Positions 1 through 8,873 are shown, counted from the first letter of the stretch. The stretch: DNA of 56,324 nucleotides from Thiobacillus sp. 65-1402 (GCF_001897685.1 NZ_MKUG01000171.1:1-56324); one strand, 5' to 3'. A program made the numbers and translations. The notes: a model not told the origin generated them from the letters alone.

Positions 1-714
1 TCCCGTGGCCACGCCGACGAACACGAACACGGCAATGAACAGCAGCACCGGGGTCAGGCCCAGCAGCAGCACCCCCACCACTCCGCTGCCGAGCGCGGCG
101 ATGCCGCCCGCAGCCGGACGGCTCATCAGCATGGAAAGCAGCCAGCCGGTGACGATACCGCCGACAATGAGGATGACGAAGAGGCCATCGCCCCCGCCGC
201 CGGCTGATGCGCTGGGCGCCGGCAACGGCTCGCCCTCGATCAGCCGCATCAGCTGCTGCACACCCGCGTCGATTCCGCCGTAATAGTCGTCCACCTTGAA
301 ATATGGCGTGATGGTTTCGGCAATCACCCGCTTGGCGATGGCGTCAGGAATCGCGCCCTCCAGCCCGTAACCGACTTCAAGCCGCAGCTTGCGGTCGTCC
401 TTGGCGACGATCAGGATCACCCCGTCGTCGATTTTCTTGCGCCCGATTTTCCATTGCTCGGCCACGCGGATGCCGAACTGTGCAATGTCTTCGGGCTGGG
501 TGGTGGGGACGATGAGAACGGCAATTTGGCTGCCCTTTTGCGCTTCGAACGCAGCCAGCTTGCCTTCAAGCGCGGCCACCTGCCCGGCGTCGAGGGTGCC
601 GGTCAGGTCGGTGACGCGGCGCGACAGCTCGGGCACCGCCACCTGGGCCCAGGCCGACAGCGCACACAGCAGCAGAAAGAAGCCGGACGCGAACGTCCGG
701 GCCAACCGGCTCAT
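1..714 (-). CDS. TPM-domain membrane protein (YgcG-like), 3' end cut off by the window
   Basis: I translated this from the minus strand because the ORF track omits it (no stop inside the window). It starts at ATG 714, eight bases after the lemA stop. A signal peptide (about residues 1-23, ending SAWAQ) precedes a TPM domain (about 27-150) with family-typical segments such as AVLIVPTTQPEDIAQ and LEVGYGLEGAIPDA. Gly-rich sequence and hydrophobic membrane segments follow. TPM proteins are periplasmic or membrane proteins of uncertain activity that are very often encoded beside LemA, as here, so a shared membrane role is likely. The C-terminus lies outside the window. Confidence 0.88.
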   Translation of the reverse strand, partial: MSRLARTFASGFFLLLCALSAWAQVAVPELSRRVTDLTGTLDAGQVAALEGKLAAFEAQKGSQIAVLIVPTTQPEDIAQFGIRVAEQWKIGRKKIDDGVILIVAKDDRKLRLEVGYGLEGAIPDAIAKRVIAETITPYFKVDDYYGGIDAGVQQLMRLIEGEPLPAPSASAGGGGDGLFVILIVGGIVTGWLLSMLMSRPAAGGIAALGSGVVGVLLLGLTPVLLFIAVFVFVGVATG

Positions 715-721
715 CCGGGGA

Positions 722-1360
722 TCAAGAGCCGCCTGCAGGCGCGGCCGGTGCCGGGGCGGGCGCACCGAAATCGACCTTGGGCGGCACGGCGATGGCCTTT
801 TCGTTTTCCACCGTGAAAGTCGGCTTGGTTTTGTAGCCGAACAGCATCGCGGTGAGATTGGACGGGAAGGAGCGCACCGTGACGTTGTAGAGTTTCACCG
901 CGGCGATGTAGCGGTTGCGCGCGACGGTGATGCGGTTCTCGGTGCCTTCGAGTTGCGCCTGCAAATCGCGGAACAAGCCATCGGCCTTGAGTTGCGGATA
1001 GTTTTCCGCGACCAGCAGCAAGCGCGAAATCGCGCCAGTGAGTTCGCCCTGCGCCGCGATGAATTTCTGGAATGCCGCTTCGTCGTTGATCAGTTCCGGC
1101 GTCGCCTGAATCGCGCCGACGCGGGCGCGCGCTTGCGTGACGCTGATGAACACGTCCTTCTCGTGCGCTGCATATCCCTTCACCACGTTGACCAGGTTCG
1201 GCACCAGGTCGGCGCGGCGCTGGTACTGGTTCAGCACCTCGGCCCAGGTCGCCTTGATGTCCTCGTCCGTCGTCTGCAAGGTGTTGTAGCCGCAGCCGGA
1301 AAGTGCCAACGCGATGAAAGTCACGCTTAGCCATTGGAATATGTTGCGCCATTTGAACAT
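722..1360 (-). CDS. lemA: LemA family lipoprotein
   Basis: A 212-residue protein with an N-terminal hydrophobic segment ending in a lipobox (LSGC, Cys23), so probably lipid-anchored. The rest is the predicted helical LemA fold, with recognisable stretches TWAEVLNQYQRRADLVPNL and NRYIAAVKLYN. The start at 1360 has a GGGAG ribosome site about 7 bases upstream. It forms an operon with the downstream TPM protein, the standard LemA-TPM pairing. The biochemical function of LemA is not established. The C-terminus is a short Ala/Pro run. Confidence 0.93.
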   Translation of the reverse strand: MFKWRNIFQWLSVTFIALALSGCGYNTLQTTDEDIKATWAEVLNQYQRRADLVPNLVNVVKGYAAHEKDVFISVTQARARVGAIQATPELINDEAAFQKFIAAQGELTGAISRLLLVAENYPQLKADGLFRDLQAQLEGTENRITVARNRYIAAVKLYNVTVRSFPSNLTAMLFGYKTKPTFTVENEKAIAVPPKVDFGAPAPAPAAPAGGS

Positions 1361-1393
1361 GTCGGTCTCCCGGGATGGTTGAGTGATGTAAGT

Positions 1394-2446
1394 CTAGGCC
1401 ACGCCCCAGGTGGCGAACAGCGGGTCGGATTCGGCGAGCGCGTCGGCATAGCGGTCGTCCTTCGGCCGCTTGAGGCCGCGCTCGACGTAGGTCTCCACCT
1501 TCTTGAAGCCGGCCCGCTTGATCAGCATGCCGACCCAGGCCATGCGCTCCATCGGGTGCAGCTGGGTCCACAGCTTGATCGCCTTGGGCGGGAAATAGCG
1601 GTGCGACAGCGTCACCGCGAACATGCCGCCCGGCTTCAGCACCCGCTTGACTTCTGCCACGATCCGGTGCGGCTGCGTCAGGTATTCGAACGACACCGTG
1701 CACACCACCGCGTCGAAGCTGGCGTCGGCAAACGGCAGCGTGGGGTCGGCGTTGATGTCCTTCACGATGCGCTCGGCGAGCTGCGGGTTGTCGGCGAGCT
1801 CCTCGGCGTTCAGACCCAGCCCCACCGCCGACTGCACGGTGTCCGGCAGGTGCGAGCGCCAGCCCGCCATCAGGTCGAGCACCCGCGCGTTCTCCGGCAG
1901 CACGGTGCGGTACAGCGCCTGGATGCGGCGCGCGCACACCGCATCGACGTGGGCGACCTTGCGGGCGAGCGCGTAGAACTCGGGGTCGGGGGATTCGTCT
2001 TCGCGGCTGAACGCATCCGCCCCCTCGAAGTCGGTCGGCGTCGGCATCTGCGTTTCCATCCCGCTCCATTCGAGCAGTTGCGTGACCTGGCCGACCGGCT
2101 CGGTCGAGACATCGCTCTTGCCGCTGTCGATGCTGAAAATACGGCCCTGCAGCGGATGGCTGAAATTGGCGACGAAGCTGGTTTCGTTCAGCTTCGTCAC
2201 GCGGAACATCGGCGCCGGGGCGTCGTCGGCGTGCAAGAGCTGCGACGGGTAGAAGCGCCCCGTCTTGAGCGGCGCGATGTCGCTGCGGAACACCTCGTTG
2301 GGCACCTCGTGTTCGATCTTCGGCCCGACATCGACCTGCGCGTCGACCGGCGGCGTGTCGCCCGGCATCCACACCACCACCTGGTGGCGGCCTAGATCGG
2401 AAAAATAATTGACGCGAAAGCGCAGCGCGGAATGCAGGAGTTTCAT
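1394..2446 (-). CDS. SAM-dependent methyltransferase with FKBP-like N-terminal region
   Basis: 350 residues. The second half is a class I methyltransferase: a motif I-like segment ARVLDLMAGWRSHL near residue 175, an acidic LPFADASFDAVVC segment and VLKPGGMFAVTLSHRYF. Motif I is atypical (DLMAGW rather than DLGCG), so SAM binding should be tested. The first ~130 residues contain VDVGPKIEHEVPNEVF and ANFSHPLQGRIF, which resemble the SlyD-type FKBP core (the usual text is NHPLAG). This suggests a peptidyl-prolyl isomerase or chaperone-like domain fused to the methyltransferase. The substrate is unknown. The gene lies 11 bases after the UDG stop and probably shares its transcript. Confidence 0.8.
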   Translation of the reverse strand: MKLLHSALRFRVNYFSDLGRHQVVVWMPGDTPPVDAQVDVGPKIEHEVPNEVFRSDIAPLKTGRFYPSQLLHADDAPAPMFRVTKLNETSFVANFSHPLQGRIFSIDSGKSDVSTEPVGQVTQLLEWSGMETQMPTPTDFEGADAFSREDESPDPEFYALARKVAHVDAVCARRIQALYRTVLPENARVLDLMAGWRSHLPDTVQSAVGLGLNAEELADNPQLAERIVKDINADPTLPFADASFDAVVCTVSFEYLTQPHRIVAEVKRVLKPGGMFAVTLSHRYFPPKAIKLWTQLHPMERMAWVGMLIKRAGFKKVETYVERGLKRPKDDRYADALAESDPLFATWGVA

Positions 2447-2452
2447 GGGTAC

Positions 2453-2477
2453 AGGGGTCAGGAGTCAGGGGTCAGGG
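2453..2477. repeat. Short GGGGTCAG direct repeats at the UDG/methyltransferase junction
   Basis: Near-identical units GGGGTCAGG, AGTCAGG and GGGTCAGGG follow one another directly. They encode the last residues and stop of the UDG gene. Similar CAGGGG/CCCCTGA text recurs around the IS insertion site near 11,135 and 12,165, so it may be a small dispersed repeat of this genome. Confidence 0.5.
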
Positions 2478-3126
2478 TGGCATAAGTCCGCCGCGCCAGG
2501 CACAGGTCTTCCCACGCGCGCGCCTTGTCGGCCAGGTTGCGCAGCAGGTAGGCCGGGTGGTAGGTCACCACCAGCGGCACGCCCTGGAACCGGTGCACGC
2601 GGCCGCGCAGGCGGCCGATCGCCTCGTCGGTATCGAGCAGATTTTGCGCGGCAAAGCGTCCCAGGGCGAGGATGAGTTTCGGCTGGATGAGTTCGATTTG
2701 CGCCAGCAGATAGGGCCGGCACGCCGCCACCTCGTCCGGCTCCGGATTGCGGTTGCCGGGCGGGCGCGATTTCAGCAGGTTGGCGATGTAGACATTGTCG
2801 CCGCGTTGCAGGGAGATGGCTGCCAGCATGGCGTCGAGCAGCTTGCCCGCCTGGCCGACGAACGGCTCGCCCAGCCGATCTTCGTCCGCCCCCGGCGCTT
2901 CGCCGATGATCAGCCAGTCGGCGTTGCGGTCGCCCACGCCGAGCACGCCCTGGGTGCGGGTGAGGTGCAGCTTGCAGGCGGTGCAGTGGGCGACGGCATC
3001 GGCAAGCTCCTCCCAGTTCAGGCGCGGCCGAACCGGCGCGGCAGCCGCTTGTGCGACAGGGGCTTCGCGCAGACGCCACACCGGGCCGATGCCCAGTTCG
3101 TCGAACACGTCGGCCCGGCTCAGCAC
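2458..3126 (-). CDS. Uracil-DNA glycosylase, family 4/5 (Fe-S type)
   Basis: The track ORF begins at 3489, but the upstream part is the shadow of rimI. I place the start at GTG 3126, inside the last codons of rimI, giving 222 residues. The family core is plain: [33 protein letters not shown] and [11 protein letters not shown]. Four cysteines in the expected arrangement (HCTAC near the start of the domain, AACRPYL, and EDLC near the end) would bind a [4Fe-4S] cluster. Such enzymes remove uracil from DNA in base-excision repair. The C-terminus runs into a short repeat. Confidence 0.92.
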   Translation of the reverse strand: MLSRADVFDELGIGPVWRLREAPVAQAAAAPVRPRLNWEELADAVAHCTACKLHLTRTQGVLGVGDRNADWLIIGEAPGADEDRLGEPFVGQAGKLLDAMLAAISLQRGDNVYIANLLKSRPPGNRNPEPDEVAACRPYLLAQIELIQPKLILALGRFAAQNLLDTDEAIGRLRGRVHRFQGVPLVVTYHPAYLLRNLADKARAWEDLCLARRTYATLTPDS

Positions 3127-3587
3127 GACAAGTCCTTTTTCATGATAAGCGCATCCTCGCGGCCGTCGCGCGCCGGGTAGTAGCCGCGCCGCACCGCCAG
3201 ATCGACGAAGCCGCTGCCGCGATACAGCCCGATCGCGGCGCTGTTGGAAGTGCGCACCTCCAGGAAGACGCTGTCGGCATGATGATCGCAGGCACGCGCC
3301 AGACAGTGGTCGAGCAGGTCGCGCCCGAGGCCGTGCCGCCGCCACATCGGCGCGATGGTGAGGTTGAGCAGATGCGCCTCGCCGGCTGCCGCCAGCATCG
3401 CGTAGTACCCGATCACCTCGCCCTCGGCTTCGCGCACCCACATGCTGTAGCCGGCATGAAGCGAGTCGGCAAAGTTGCCCGGACTCCACGGGTATTCGTA
3501 GCTCGCCAGCTCGATCCGGTGAATGCGCGGCAGGTCGGCCTCGGTCATCGGCCGCAAGCGATGCGCGATTTCGAATACGGCGCTCAT
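3120..3587 (-). CDS. rimI: Ribosomal protein alanine N-acetyltransferase RimI
   Basis: 155-residue GNAT acetyltransferase. The acetyl-CoA loop region [16 protein letters not shown] is clear, followed by [21 protein letters not shown], the typical C-terminal half of RimI. RimI acetylates the N-terminal alanine of ribosomal protein S18. The start ATG (3587) overlaps the tsaB stop as ATGA, and its own end overlaps the UDG start, so the three genes are translationally coupled. The tsaB-rimI-UDG order is a familiar proteobacterial arrangement and supports the assignment. Confidence 0.93.
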   Translation of the reverse strand: MSAVFEIAHRLRPMTEADLPRIHRIELASYEYPWSPGNFADSLHAGYSMWVREAEGEVIGYYAMLAAAGEAHLLNLTIAPMWRRHGLGRDLLDHCLARACDHHADSVFLEVRTSNSAAIGLYRGSGFVDLAVRRGYYPARDGREDALIMKKDLSC

Positions 3588-4270
3588 GCGGTTTTTTTCC
3601 GGCGGCGCTCGTCCACCGTCAGCGCCACCTTGTCGCGCAGGTAAATCGGGGCGGCCAGCGCTGCGTCCATGCCTTCGCCGCGCCCGAATGCCCGGGCAGC
3701 AAGCGGCGCCATCGCCGCGGCATCGGGCATCAGGGTGCCGTCGATGCGCGCCAGCGCCGCCAGGCGCGGGCGCAACGCCTCGCCCAGCGCGACGAAACCG
3801 TTGCCGGCGCCGACCCAGCCGCCGCCCGCCGGCACGCTCACCGATTCGGGTAGCGCCAGGGCGGGTTCGCTGACGGCACGCCAGCCTGCACCATCGCGCT
3901 GATACGCCGCCCAGTAGACCTCGGCCATGCGCGCGTCGAGCACGGTCAGCACCCGCTCCGCGCCAGCCTGTTCGGCGATCGATTGCAGCGTCGAGACGCC
4001 GGCCACCGGCAGGCCGGCGCCCAACGCCAGGCCTTGCGTCACGGCGCAGGCAATGCGCAGGCCGGTAAACGAACCGGGGCCTGCGCCGTAGCCGATGCCG
4101 TCGAGCTGGCGCAAGCTCATGGCCGATTCGCGCAGCAGCTCGTCCACCATCGGCAGCAACAGGCTGCTGTGCCGCTGTTCGGCCAGCACCCGGCGCGCCT
4201 GGACGCGGCCATCCAGCCACAGCGCAGCCGAGCACCATTCGGTCGAGGTATCGAGAACGAGCAGTTTCAT
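3584..4270 (-). CDS. tsaB: tRNA threonylcarbamoyladenosine biosynthesis protein TsaB
   Basis: 228 residues starting MKLLVLDTSTEWCSAALW, the standard N-terminus of the ASKHA-fold TsaB. The segment GIGYGAGPGSFTGLRIACAV is the family hallmark. TsaB pairs with TsaD and TsaE to make the t6A37 modification in ANN-decoding tRNAs. The ribosome site GGAG lies 5 bases before the ATG and sits inside the terminal repeat of the palindromic element 4273-4456. That element therefore supplies or overlaps the translation start region. Confidence 0.95.
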   Translation of the reverse strand: MKLLVLDTSTEWCSAALWLDGRVQARRVLAEQRHSSLLLPMVDELLRESAMSLRQLDGIGYGAGPGSFTGLRIACAVTQGLALGAGLPVAGVSTLQSIAEQAGAERVLTVLDARMAEVYWAAYQRDGAGWRAVSEPALALPESVSVPAGGGWVGAGNGFVALGEALRPRLAALARIDGTLMPDAAAMAPLAARAFGRGEGMDAALAAPIYLRDKVALTVDERRRKKTA

Positions 4271-4272
4271 GA

Positions 4273-4456
4273 GTGCTCCGAACTGGACATTCGCGACTGG
4301 AACTTTGCCCCAAAAAGACCTTCGCAGAATAAAAATGCCGAAACCGTTTCCAGCCGCGACGGCACGCGCAGCCGGGTCGGATACCCGACGAGCGCGGCAA
4401 CAAAGGATGGGGACGGTTTCGGCATTTTTATGTCGCTAATTTCCAATTCGGAGCAC
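4273..4456. mobile_element. MITE-like 184-bp nested palindromic element, no coding capacity
   Basis: The ends are inverted repeats (GTGCTCCGAAcTGGA / mirror TTCCAATTCGGAGCAC). Extended to about 26 bp they differ at only a few positions. Inside is a perfect 18-bp inverted pair, TAAAAATGCCGAAACCGT (4330-4347) against its complement (4413-4430), around a small GTCGG-ATAC-CCGAC hairpin. A possible 3-bp target duplication TGA flanks it (4270-4272, 4457-4459). It fills the gap between the sugar dehydrogenase stop and the tsaB start. A MITE or REP-type element is the best reading; a structured terminator/RNA is the alternative. Confidence 0.65.
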
Positions 4457-4463
4457 TGATATT

Positions 4464-5567
4464 TTACCGGTTGCCGCGATAGCTGACCCGGTAAATCGCT
4501 CCAGCCTGGTCGTCCGACACCAGCAGGCTGCCGTCGGGCATCACCAGCACGTCGGCGGGACGCCCCCAGGCCGACTCGCCTTGCTGCCAGCCGCTGACGA
4601 AGGGCTCGTAGCTCACCGCGCGGCTGCCCTGCAAGCGCACCACGCTGACGCGATAGCCGTTTTTGCGGCTGCGGTTCCACGAGCCGTGCTCGGCGATGAA
4701 GACGGCGTCCCGGTACCGTTCGGGGAACTGCTTGCCACGGTAAAAGCGCATTCCCAGGCCCGCCACGTGCGCGCCCAGATTCTGCACCGGCGGCTCGAAT
4801 TCGTCGCAGCGGCGGGACTGGCCGAATTCGGGATCGGCGAAGCTCCCGCCGTGGCAATACGGGTAGCCGAAATGCTGGCCCGGCCGGCTCAGGCGATTGA
4901 GCTCGTCGGGCGGCGCGTCGTCGCCCAGCCAGTCGCGGCCGTTGTCGGTGAACCACAGCTCGCCGCTTTGCGGCTGCCAGTCGAAGCCCACGCTGTTGCG
5001 CACGCCGCGCGCGACCACCTCGACCGTGCCGCTGGCCACATCGAGCCGGGTAATGATGGCGTACTTGTCCGGATCGGGCGCGCAAATATTGCATGGCGCG
5101 CCGACCGGCACATAGAGCTTGCCGTCCGGTCCGAAGGCGATGAATTTCCAGCCGTGGTGGGTGTCGGCCGGATAGGCGCTGCTGACGATTTCCGGGCGCG
5201 GCGGGTTTTTCAGGCGCGCTTCGATATTGCGCAGCCGCAGGATGCGGTTGACCGCCGACACGTACAGATCGCCATCGCGGAATGCCACCCCCACCGGCAT
5301 CTCGAGACCGGCGGCAATCACCACCGGCGTGTGCGGCGCCTGCAATGGAATTGCGTAGACCTTGCCCGCGCGCATGCTGCCGGCAAACAGCGTATTTTTT
5401 CCGAGCGCCATCTGCCGCGCGTTGGGTACGCTGGCAAACAATTCGATCTGGAATCCCGGCGGCAGCCTGAGGCTGGACAGCGGCAAAGCCGGCACCGACA
5501 ACGCAGCCGCCGAGGCTTGCGCCAGCCAGGCCAGCGCCATGGCTATGAAGACGATCAGTTGCTTCAT
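4464..5567 (-). CDS. PQQ-dependent sugar dehydrogenase-like beta-propeller protein, exported
   Basis: 367 residues from ATG 5567; the 569-residue track ORF extends upstream into another gene. A signal peptide (MKQLIVFIAMALAWLAQASA) is followed by a soluble glucose/aldose sugar dehydrogenase-type propeller: LPPGFQIELFASVPNARQMA, HHGWKFIAFGPDGKLYVPVG, WFTDNGRDWLGDDAPPDELN and VFIAEHGSWNRSRKNGYRV. Members use PQQ and calcium in the periplasm to oxidise sugars, but many relatives lack a proven substrate. It starts as ATGA on the stop of the HIRAN gene, so the two are coupled. Confidence 0.88.
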   Translation of the reverse strand: MKQLIVFIAMALAWLAQASAAALSVPALPLSSLRLPPGFQIELFASVPNARQMALGKNTLFAGSMRAGKVYAIPLQAPHTPVVIAAGLEMPVGVAFRDGDLYVSAVNRILRLRNIEARLKNPPRPEIVSSAYPADTHHGWKFIAFGPDGKLYVPVGAPCNICAPDPDKYAIITRLDVASGTVEVVARGVRNSVGFDWQPQSGELWFTDNGRDWLGDDAPPDELNRLSRPGQHFGYPYCHGGSFADPEFGQSRRCDEFEPPVQNLGAHVAGLGMRFYRGKQFPERYRDAVFIAEHGSWNRSRKNGYRVSVVRLQGSRAVSYEPFVSGWQQGESAWGRPADVLVMPDGSLLVSDDQAGAIYRVSYRGNR

Positions 5568-5956
5568 GGTGTTCGGTCCGCCTGCAGCGGAATCAGGATT
5601 TCGAAGCGCACCCGCGACCATGGATCGCGCACCTCGGCCAGCCGCACGATGCGTGCGCTCAAGGTCTGCCCCCGATCGAGCAGGCGCGCCACGTCGGCAT
5701 TCTCGCGGCGCGGCACGTAGCCGATCTTGTGGCCCCGCCATTCCACCCGCACCGCCCGGGCATCGTGCGGATTGTCCGGCTCGCGAACCAGGGCAAGCGC
5801 ATCGCCGGCCCGCATCTGCGGCCACAGCGCCTTGCCCGCGTGGTACTGAAACCCCGCCAGCGGCGAATCCTGCAGCAGGATGTGCGCGGCAACTTGTGCG
5901 TGGAGCGGTTGCATCCACAGCCCGATCAGACACAGCAACGCCAGCCGACGACGCAT
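5564..5956 (-). CDS. HIRAN-domain protein with signal peptide
   Basis: I chose ATG 5956 rather than the track's TTG at 5986, because it gives a clean signal peptide (MRRRLALLCLIGLWMQPLHA). The mature ~110 residues match a HIRAN domain: SPLAGFQYHAGKALW, LVREPDNPHDARAVRVEW and KIGYVPRREN. HIRAN domains usually bind DNA 3' ends inside helicases such as HLTF. An exported stand-alone HIRAN is recurrent in bacteria but its role is unknown. It is directly coupled to the downstream sugar dehydrogenase. Confidence 0.82.
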   Translation of the reverse strand: MRRRLALLCLIGLWMQPLHAQVAAHILLQDSPLAGFQYHAGKALWPQMRAGDALALVREPDNPHDARAVRVEWRGHKIGYVPRRENADVARLLDRGQTLSARIVRLAEVRDPWSRVRFEILIPLQADRTP

Positions 5957-6058
5957 GGGGAATCCGAATCTCTGGTTCCAAACCAAGCATTTTAGTGGGA
6001 AATCCGTCTCCCGATTCGCACCGGCCCGAAGCTTTCGGCTTTACTTTTTTCACTCGAC

Positions 6059-6074
6059 AAGCGGCCAGCCGCTT
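6059..6074. promoter_or_regulatory. Palindrome upstream of phoH
   Basis: AAGCGGC-CA-GCCGCTT is a perfect 7-bp inverted repeat 50 bases before the PhoH start. It could be an operator or a small hairpin. No regulator can be named. Confidence 0.35.
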
Positions 6075-6123
6075 GAGGTAGGATGAATGCATTCTCAACT
6101 TCCCCACGCCTGCCAAGCCCACC

Positions 6124-7521
6124 ATGCCGAGAAAAGCCGTCGCCAAAACCAAGCTGTTCGTGTTGGACACCAACGTGCTGATGCACGACCCAACCAGCCT
6201 GTTCCGCTTCGAAGAACACGATATCTATGTGCCGATCGCCACCCTGGAAGAACTCGATCAGCACAAAAAGGGCATGAACGAGGTTTCGCGCAACGCCCGC
6301 CAGGCCAGCCGCTTCCTCGACGAGATCGTCAGCAAGCTCGACAACATCGAGGAAGGCGTGCCGCTCGCGCCACACAGCCACAGCGCCGCCACCGGCCGCC
6401 TGTTCCTGCAGACCCAGGCGATCAGCGGCGACATTCCGCTGAGCCTGCCGACCAGCAAAGTCGACAACCAGATTCTCGGCGTGGTGCTGTTCCTGTCGCG
6501 CCACTATCCCAAGCGTCAGGTCATCCTGGTGTCGAAAGACATCAACATGCGCATCAAGGCCCGCGCGCTGGGGCTGCCCGCCGAGGACTACTTCAACGAC
6601 AAGGTGCTGGAAGACACCGATCTGCTGTACGCCGGGCTGCGCGAACTGCCGGCCGATTTCTGGGACAGCCACGGCAAGGGCATGGAGTCGTGGCAGGCCA
6701 ACGGCAACACCTATTACCGCATCAAGGGACCGCTGGTTGCGAGCTTGCTGCCCAACGAATTCGTCTTCCAGGAAGGCCCCAACCCGCTCTACGCGAAAGT
6801 GCTGAAGGTCGAGGGCAAGCAGGCGGAGATGGTCACGGTGCGCGATTTCAGCCACCACAAGAACAATGTGTGGGGCATCACCGCGCGCAACCGCGAACAG
6901 AATTTCGCGCTCAACGTGCTGATGGACCCCGAGATCGATTTCGTCACCCTGCTCGGCCAGGCCGGTACCGGCAAGACCCTGCTCACCCTGGCGGCGGGCC
7001 TGGCGCAAGTGCTGGATAAAAAGATCTACAGTGAAATCATCATGACCCGCGTAACCGTTCCGGTAGGCGAGGACATCGGCTTCCTGCCCGGAACCGAGGA
7101 GGAAAAAATGACGCCATGGATGGGCGCGCTGGAAGACAACCTCGAGGTGCTGAACAAGAGCGACGACGAGGCTGGCGACTGGGGACGCGCGGCGACGCAG
7201 GATCTGATCCGCTCCCGCATCAAGGTCAAATCGTTGAACTTCATGCGCGGGCGCACCTTCCTCAACAAATTCCTGATCATCGACGAGGCGCAGAACCTCA
7301 CGCCCAAGCAGATGAAGACGCTGATCACGCGCGCGGGGCCCGGCACCAAGGTGATCTGCCTGGGCAACATCGCGCAGATCGACACGCCCTATCTCACCGA
7401 AGGCAGTTCCGGCCTCACCTACGTGGTCGACCACTTCAAGGGCTGGCCGCACAACGGCCACGTCACGCTGCAGCGGGGCGAACGTTCGCGCTTGGCCGAC
7501 TATGCTGCAGAAGTGCTTTGA
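6124..7521 (+). CDS. phoH: PIN-domain / PhoH-type ATPase
   Basis: 465 residues. The N-terminal ~150 residues form a PIN nuclease domain: KLFVLDTNVLMHDP carries the first acidic residue, and LEELDQHKKG and VSKDINMRIKA the next. The second half is a PhoH helicase-like ATPase with Walker A GQAGTGKT near residue 280, FLPGTEEEKM, and the Walker B-like LIIDEAQNLTPKQMK. This is the PhoH2/YlaK architecture, proposed to be an RNA helicase-nuclease. It is intact and of normal length for the family. Confidence 0.93.
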   Translation: MPRKAVAKTKLFVLDTNVLMHDPTSLFRFEEHDIYVPIATLEELDQHKKGMNEVSRNARQASRFLDEIVSKLDNIEEGVPLAPHSHSAATGRLFLQTQAISGDIPLSLPTSKVDNQILGVVLFLSRHYPKRQVILVSKDINMRIKARALGLPAEDYFNDKVLEDTDLLYAGLRELPADFWDSHGKGMESWQANGNTYYRIKGPLVASLLPNEFVFQEGPNPLYAKVLKVEGKQAEMVTVRDFSHHKNNVWGITARNREQNFALNVLMDPEIDFVTLLGQAGTGKTLLTLAAGLAQVLDKKIYSEIIMTRVTVPVGEDIGFLPGTEEEKMTPWMGALEDNLEVLNKSDDEAGDWGRAATQDLIRSRIKVKSLNFMRGRTFLNKFLIIDEAQNLTPKQMKTLITRAGPGTKVICLGNIAQIDTPYLTEGSSGLTYVVDHFKGWPHNGHVTLQRGERSRLADYAAEVL

Positions 7522-7546
7522 CCCCAATCACGCAAGGAGACGCACC

Positions 7547-8299
7547 ATGCAGAAACACTGGATGATTCTGGCCGCCGGCCTCGCCCTGGCGCTGCCCGCT
7601 CACGCGATCGACTGGAAGGAGATGCTGAAGGGCGTGATCACCAAGCCGGCCGGCGAGACCGCCACGCGCAGCGGGGTCGACGCCCTGTCGACGACCGAGA
7701 TCAATGCCGGCCTGAAGGAGGCCCTGACCCGCGGCGCCGACGCCGCCGTCGCCCAGCTTGGGCAGAAGGACGGCTTCTTCGGCAACGCCGCGCTGAAAAT
7801 CCCGCTGCCGCCCAGCCTGCAAAAAGCCGAAAAAGCCATGCGCATGGTCGGCATGGGCAAGCAGGCCGACGAACTGGTGCTGTCGATGAACCGCGCCGCC
7901 GAGGCCGCCGTGCCCGAAGCCAAAATCCTGCTGGTGGACGCGGTGAAGGAAATGACGCTGGAAGATGCCCGCGGCATCCTGACCGGCGGCCAGACTTCGG
8001 CCACCGACTTCTTCCGCAGGAAAACCGAGGCCAGGCTGACCGAACGCTTCATGCCCACCGTCAAGGCGACCACCGACAAGGCCGGCCTCGCGCAGCAATA
8101 CAACCGCTATGCCGGCATGGCCGCGCAGTTCAACCTGGTCGACGAAAGCCAGGCCAACGTCGAGCAGTACGTCACCCAGCAATCGCTCGACCGCCTGTAT
8201 CGGCTCATCGGCGAAAAGGAGCAGGCCATTCGCGCCAACCCCTTGCAGGCCGGCAGCGACTTGCTGAAAAAGGTCTTCGGCGCGGTCAGCGGCAAGTGA
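7547..8299 (+). CDS. DUF4197 exported protein
   Basis: 250 residues from ATG 7547, which has an AAGGAG site 7 bases upstream; the track start at 7502 overlaps phoH and lacks a site. A signal peptide (WMILAAGLALALPAHA) leads into a helical protein with DUF4197 text such as GLKEALTRGADAAV, ILTGGQTSATDFFRRKT and LDRLYRLIGEKEQAIRANP. Its function is not established; it is probably periplasmic. Confidence 0.88.
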   Translation: MQKHWMILAAGLALALPAHAIDWKEMLKGVITKPAGETATRSGVDALSTTEINAGLKEALTRGADAAVAQLGQKDGFFGNAALKIPLPPSLQKAEKAMRMVGMGKQADELVLSMNRAAEAAVPEAKILLVDAVKEMTLEDARGILTGGQTSATDFFRRKTEARLTERFMPTVKATTDKAGLAQQYNRYAGMAAQFNLVDESQANVEQYVTQQSLDRLYRLIGEKEQAIRANPLQAGSDLLKKVFGAVSGK

Positions 8300-8370
8300 T
8301 GCCCCGGGCAGAGCGGCACGGCCAGGCTACGTTATGCTGCGGCTGGCTGGCAGCCGCGATCGGGATCGCC

Positions 8371-8862
8371 ATGAGCATGACAACGCTCGGCCTGCTTGCC
8401 GGGCTGCTGCTCGCCCTGCCCGCCCACGCGTGGGAAGTCGGCGAATTCAAAAACGGCATGAGCCGCGCCGAGGTCGAACAGGCGCTCAAAACCTGGAACT
8501 TCGACAAGACCCTGCCGGCCGGCAGCGACGGTCTGTTTGCCTACGATCTGCCCAGCAACCCCGCCGGCCGCCGTTTCCTGTTCACCTTCTGCAACGACAA
8601 GCTGGTGGCGTTCGATCAGGAAATCGAACCGGCCTTCCGCCATTTCGTCGTCATCGCCTCGAACTACGCCAACCTCTACGGCAACCCGCTCAAGGTCATT
8701 CCCTACACCAGCGTCATCGCCAGCGGCGAAAAAAGCCTGCTGGCGATGTTCTGGCGCAAGGGCGCCGACTACATTGGCCTGAAATACGCGCTGTACCCGA
8801 GCAGCGAGCAGCTGTCGATGACCTGGCAGATCAACAACAACTGCTGGCAGGCGCCGCGTTAG
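8371..8862 (+). CDS. Exported protein of unknown function
   Basis: I take the start at ATG 8371 (MSMTTLGLLAG) because it gives a good signal peptide ending ALPAHAWE. The track start at 8296 overlaps the upstream gene and would bury that signal. The mature part is about 140 residues with two cysteines. The phrase GEFKNGMSRAEVEQAL is reminiscent of small BamE/SmpA-like folds, but I do not recognise the family. It lies 72 bases after the DUF4197 gene and probably shares its transcript. Confidence 0.7.
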   Translation: MSMTTLGLLAGLLLALPAHAWEVGEFKNGMSRAEVEQALKTWNFDKTLPAGSDGLFAYDLPSNPAGRRFLFTFCNDKLVAFDQEIEPAFRHFVVIASNYANLYGNPLKVIPYTSVIASGEKSLLAMFWRKGADYIGLKYALYPSSEQLSMTWQINNNCWQAPR

Positions 8863-8873
8863 CCCCACCCGCC

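Noticed and set aside
711-2372. 553-residue minus ORF
   Set aside because: Out-of-frame shadow spanning lemA and the methyltransferase gene; no domain text.
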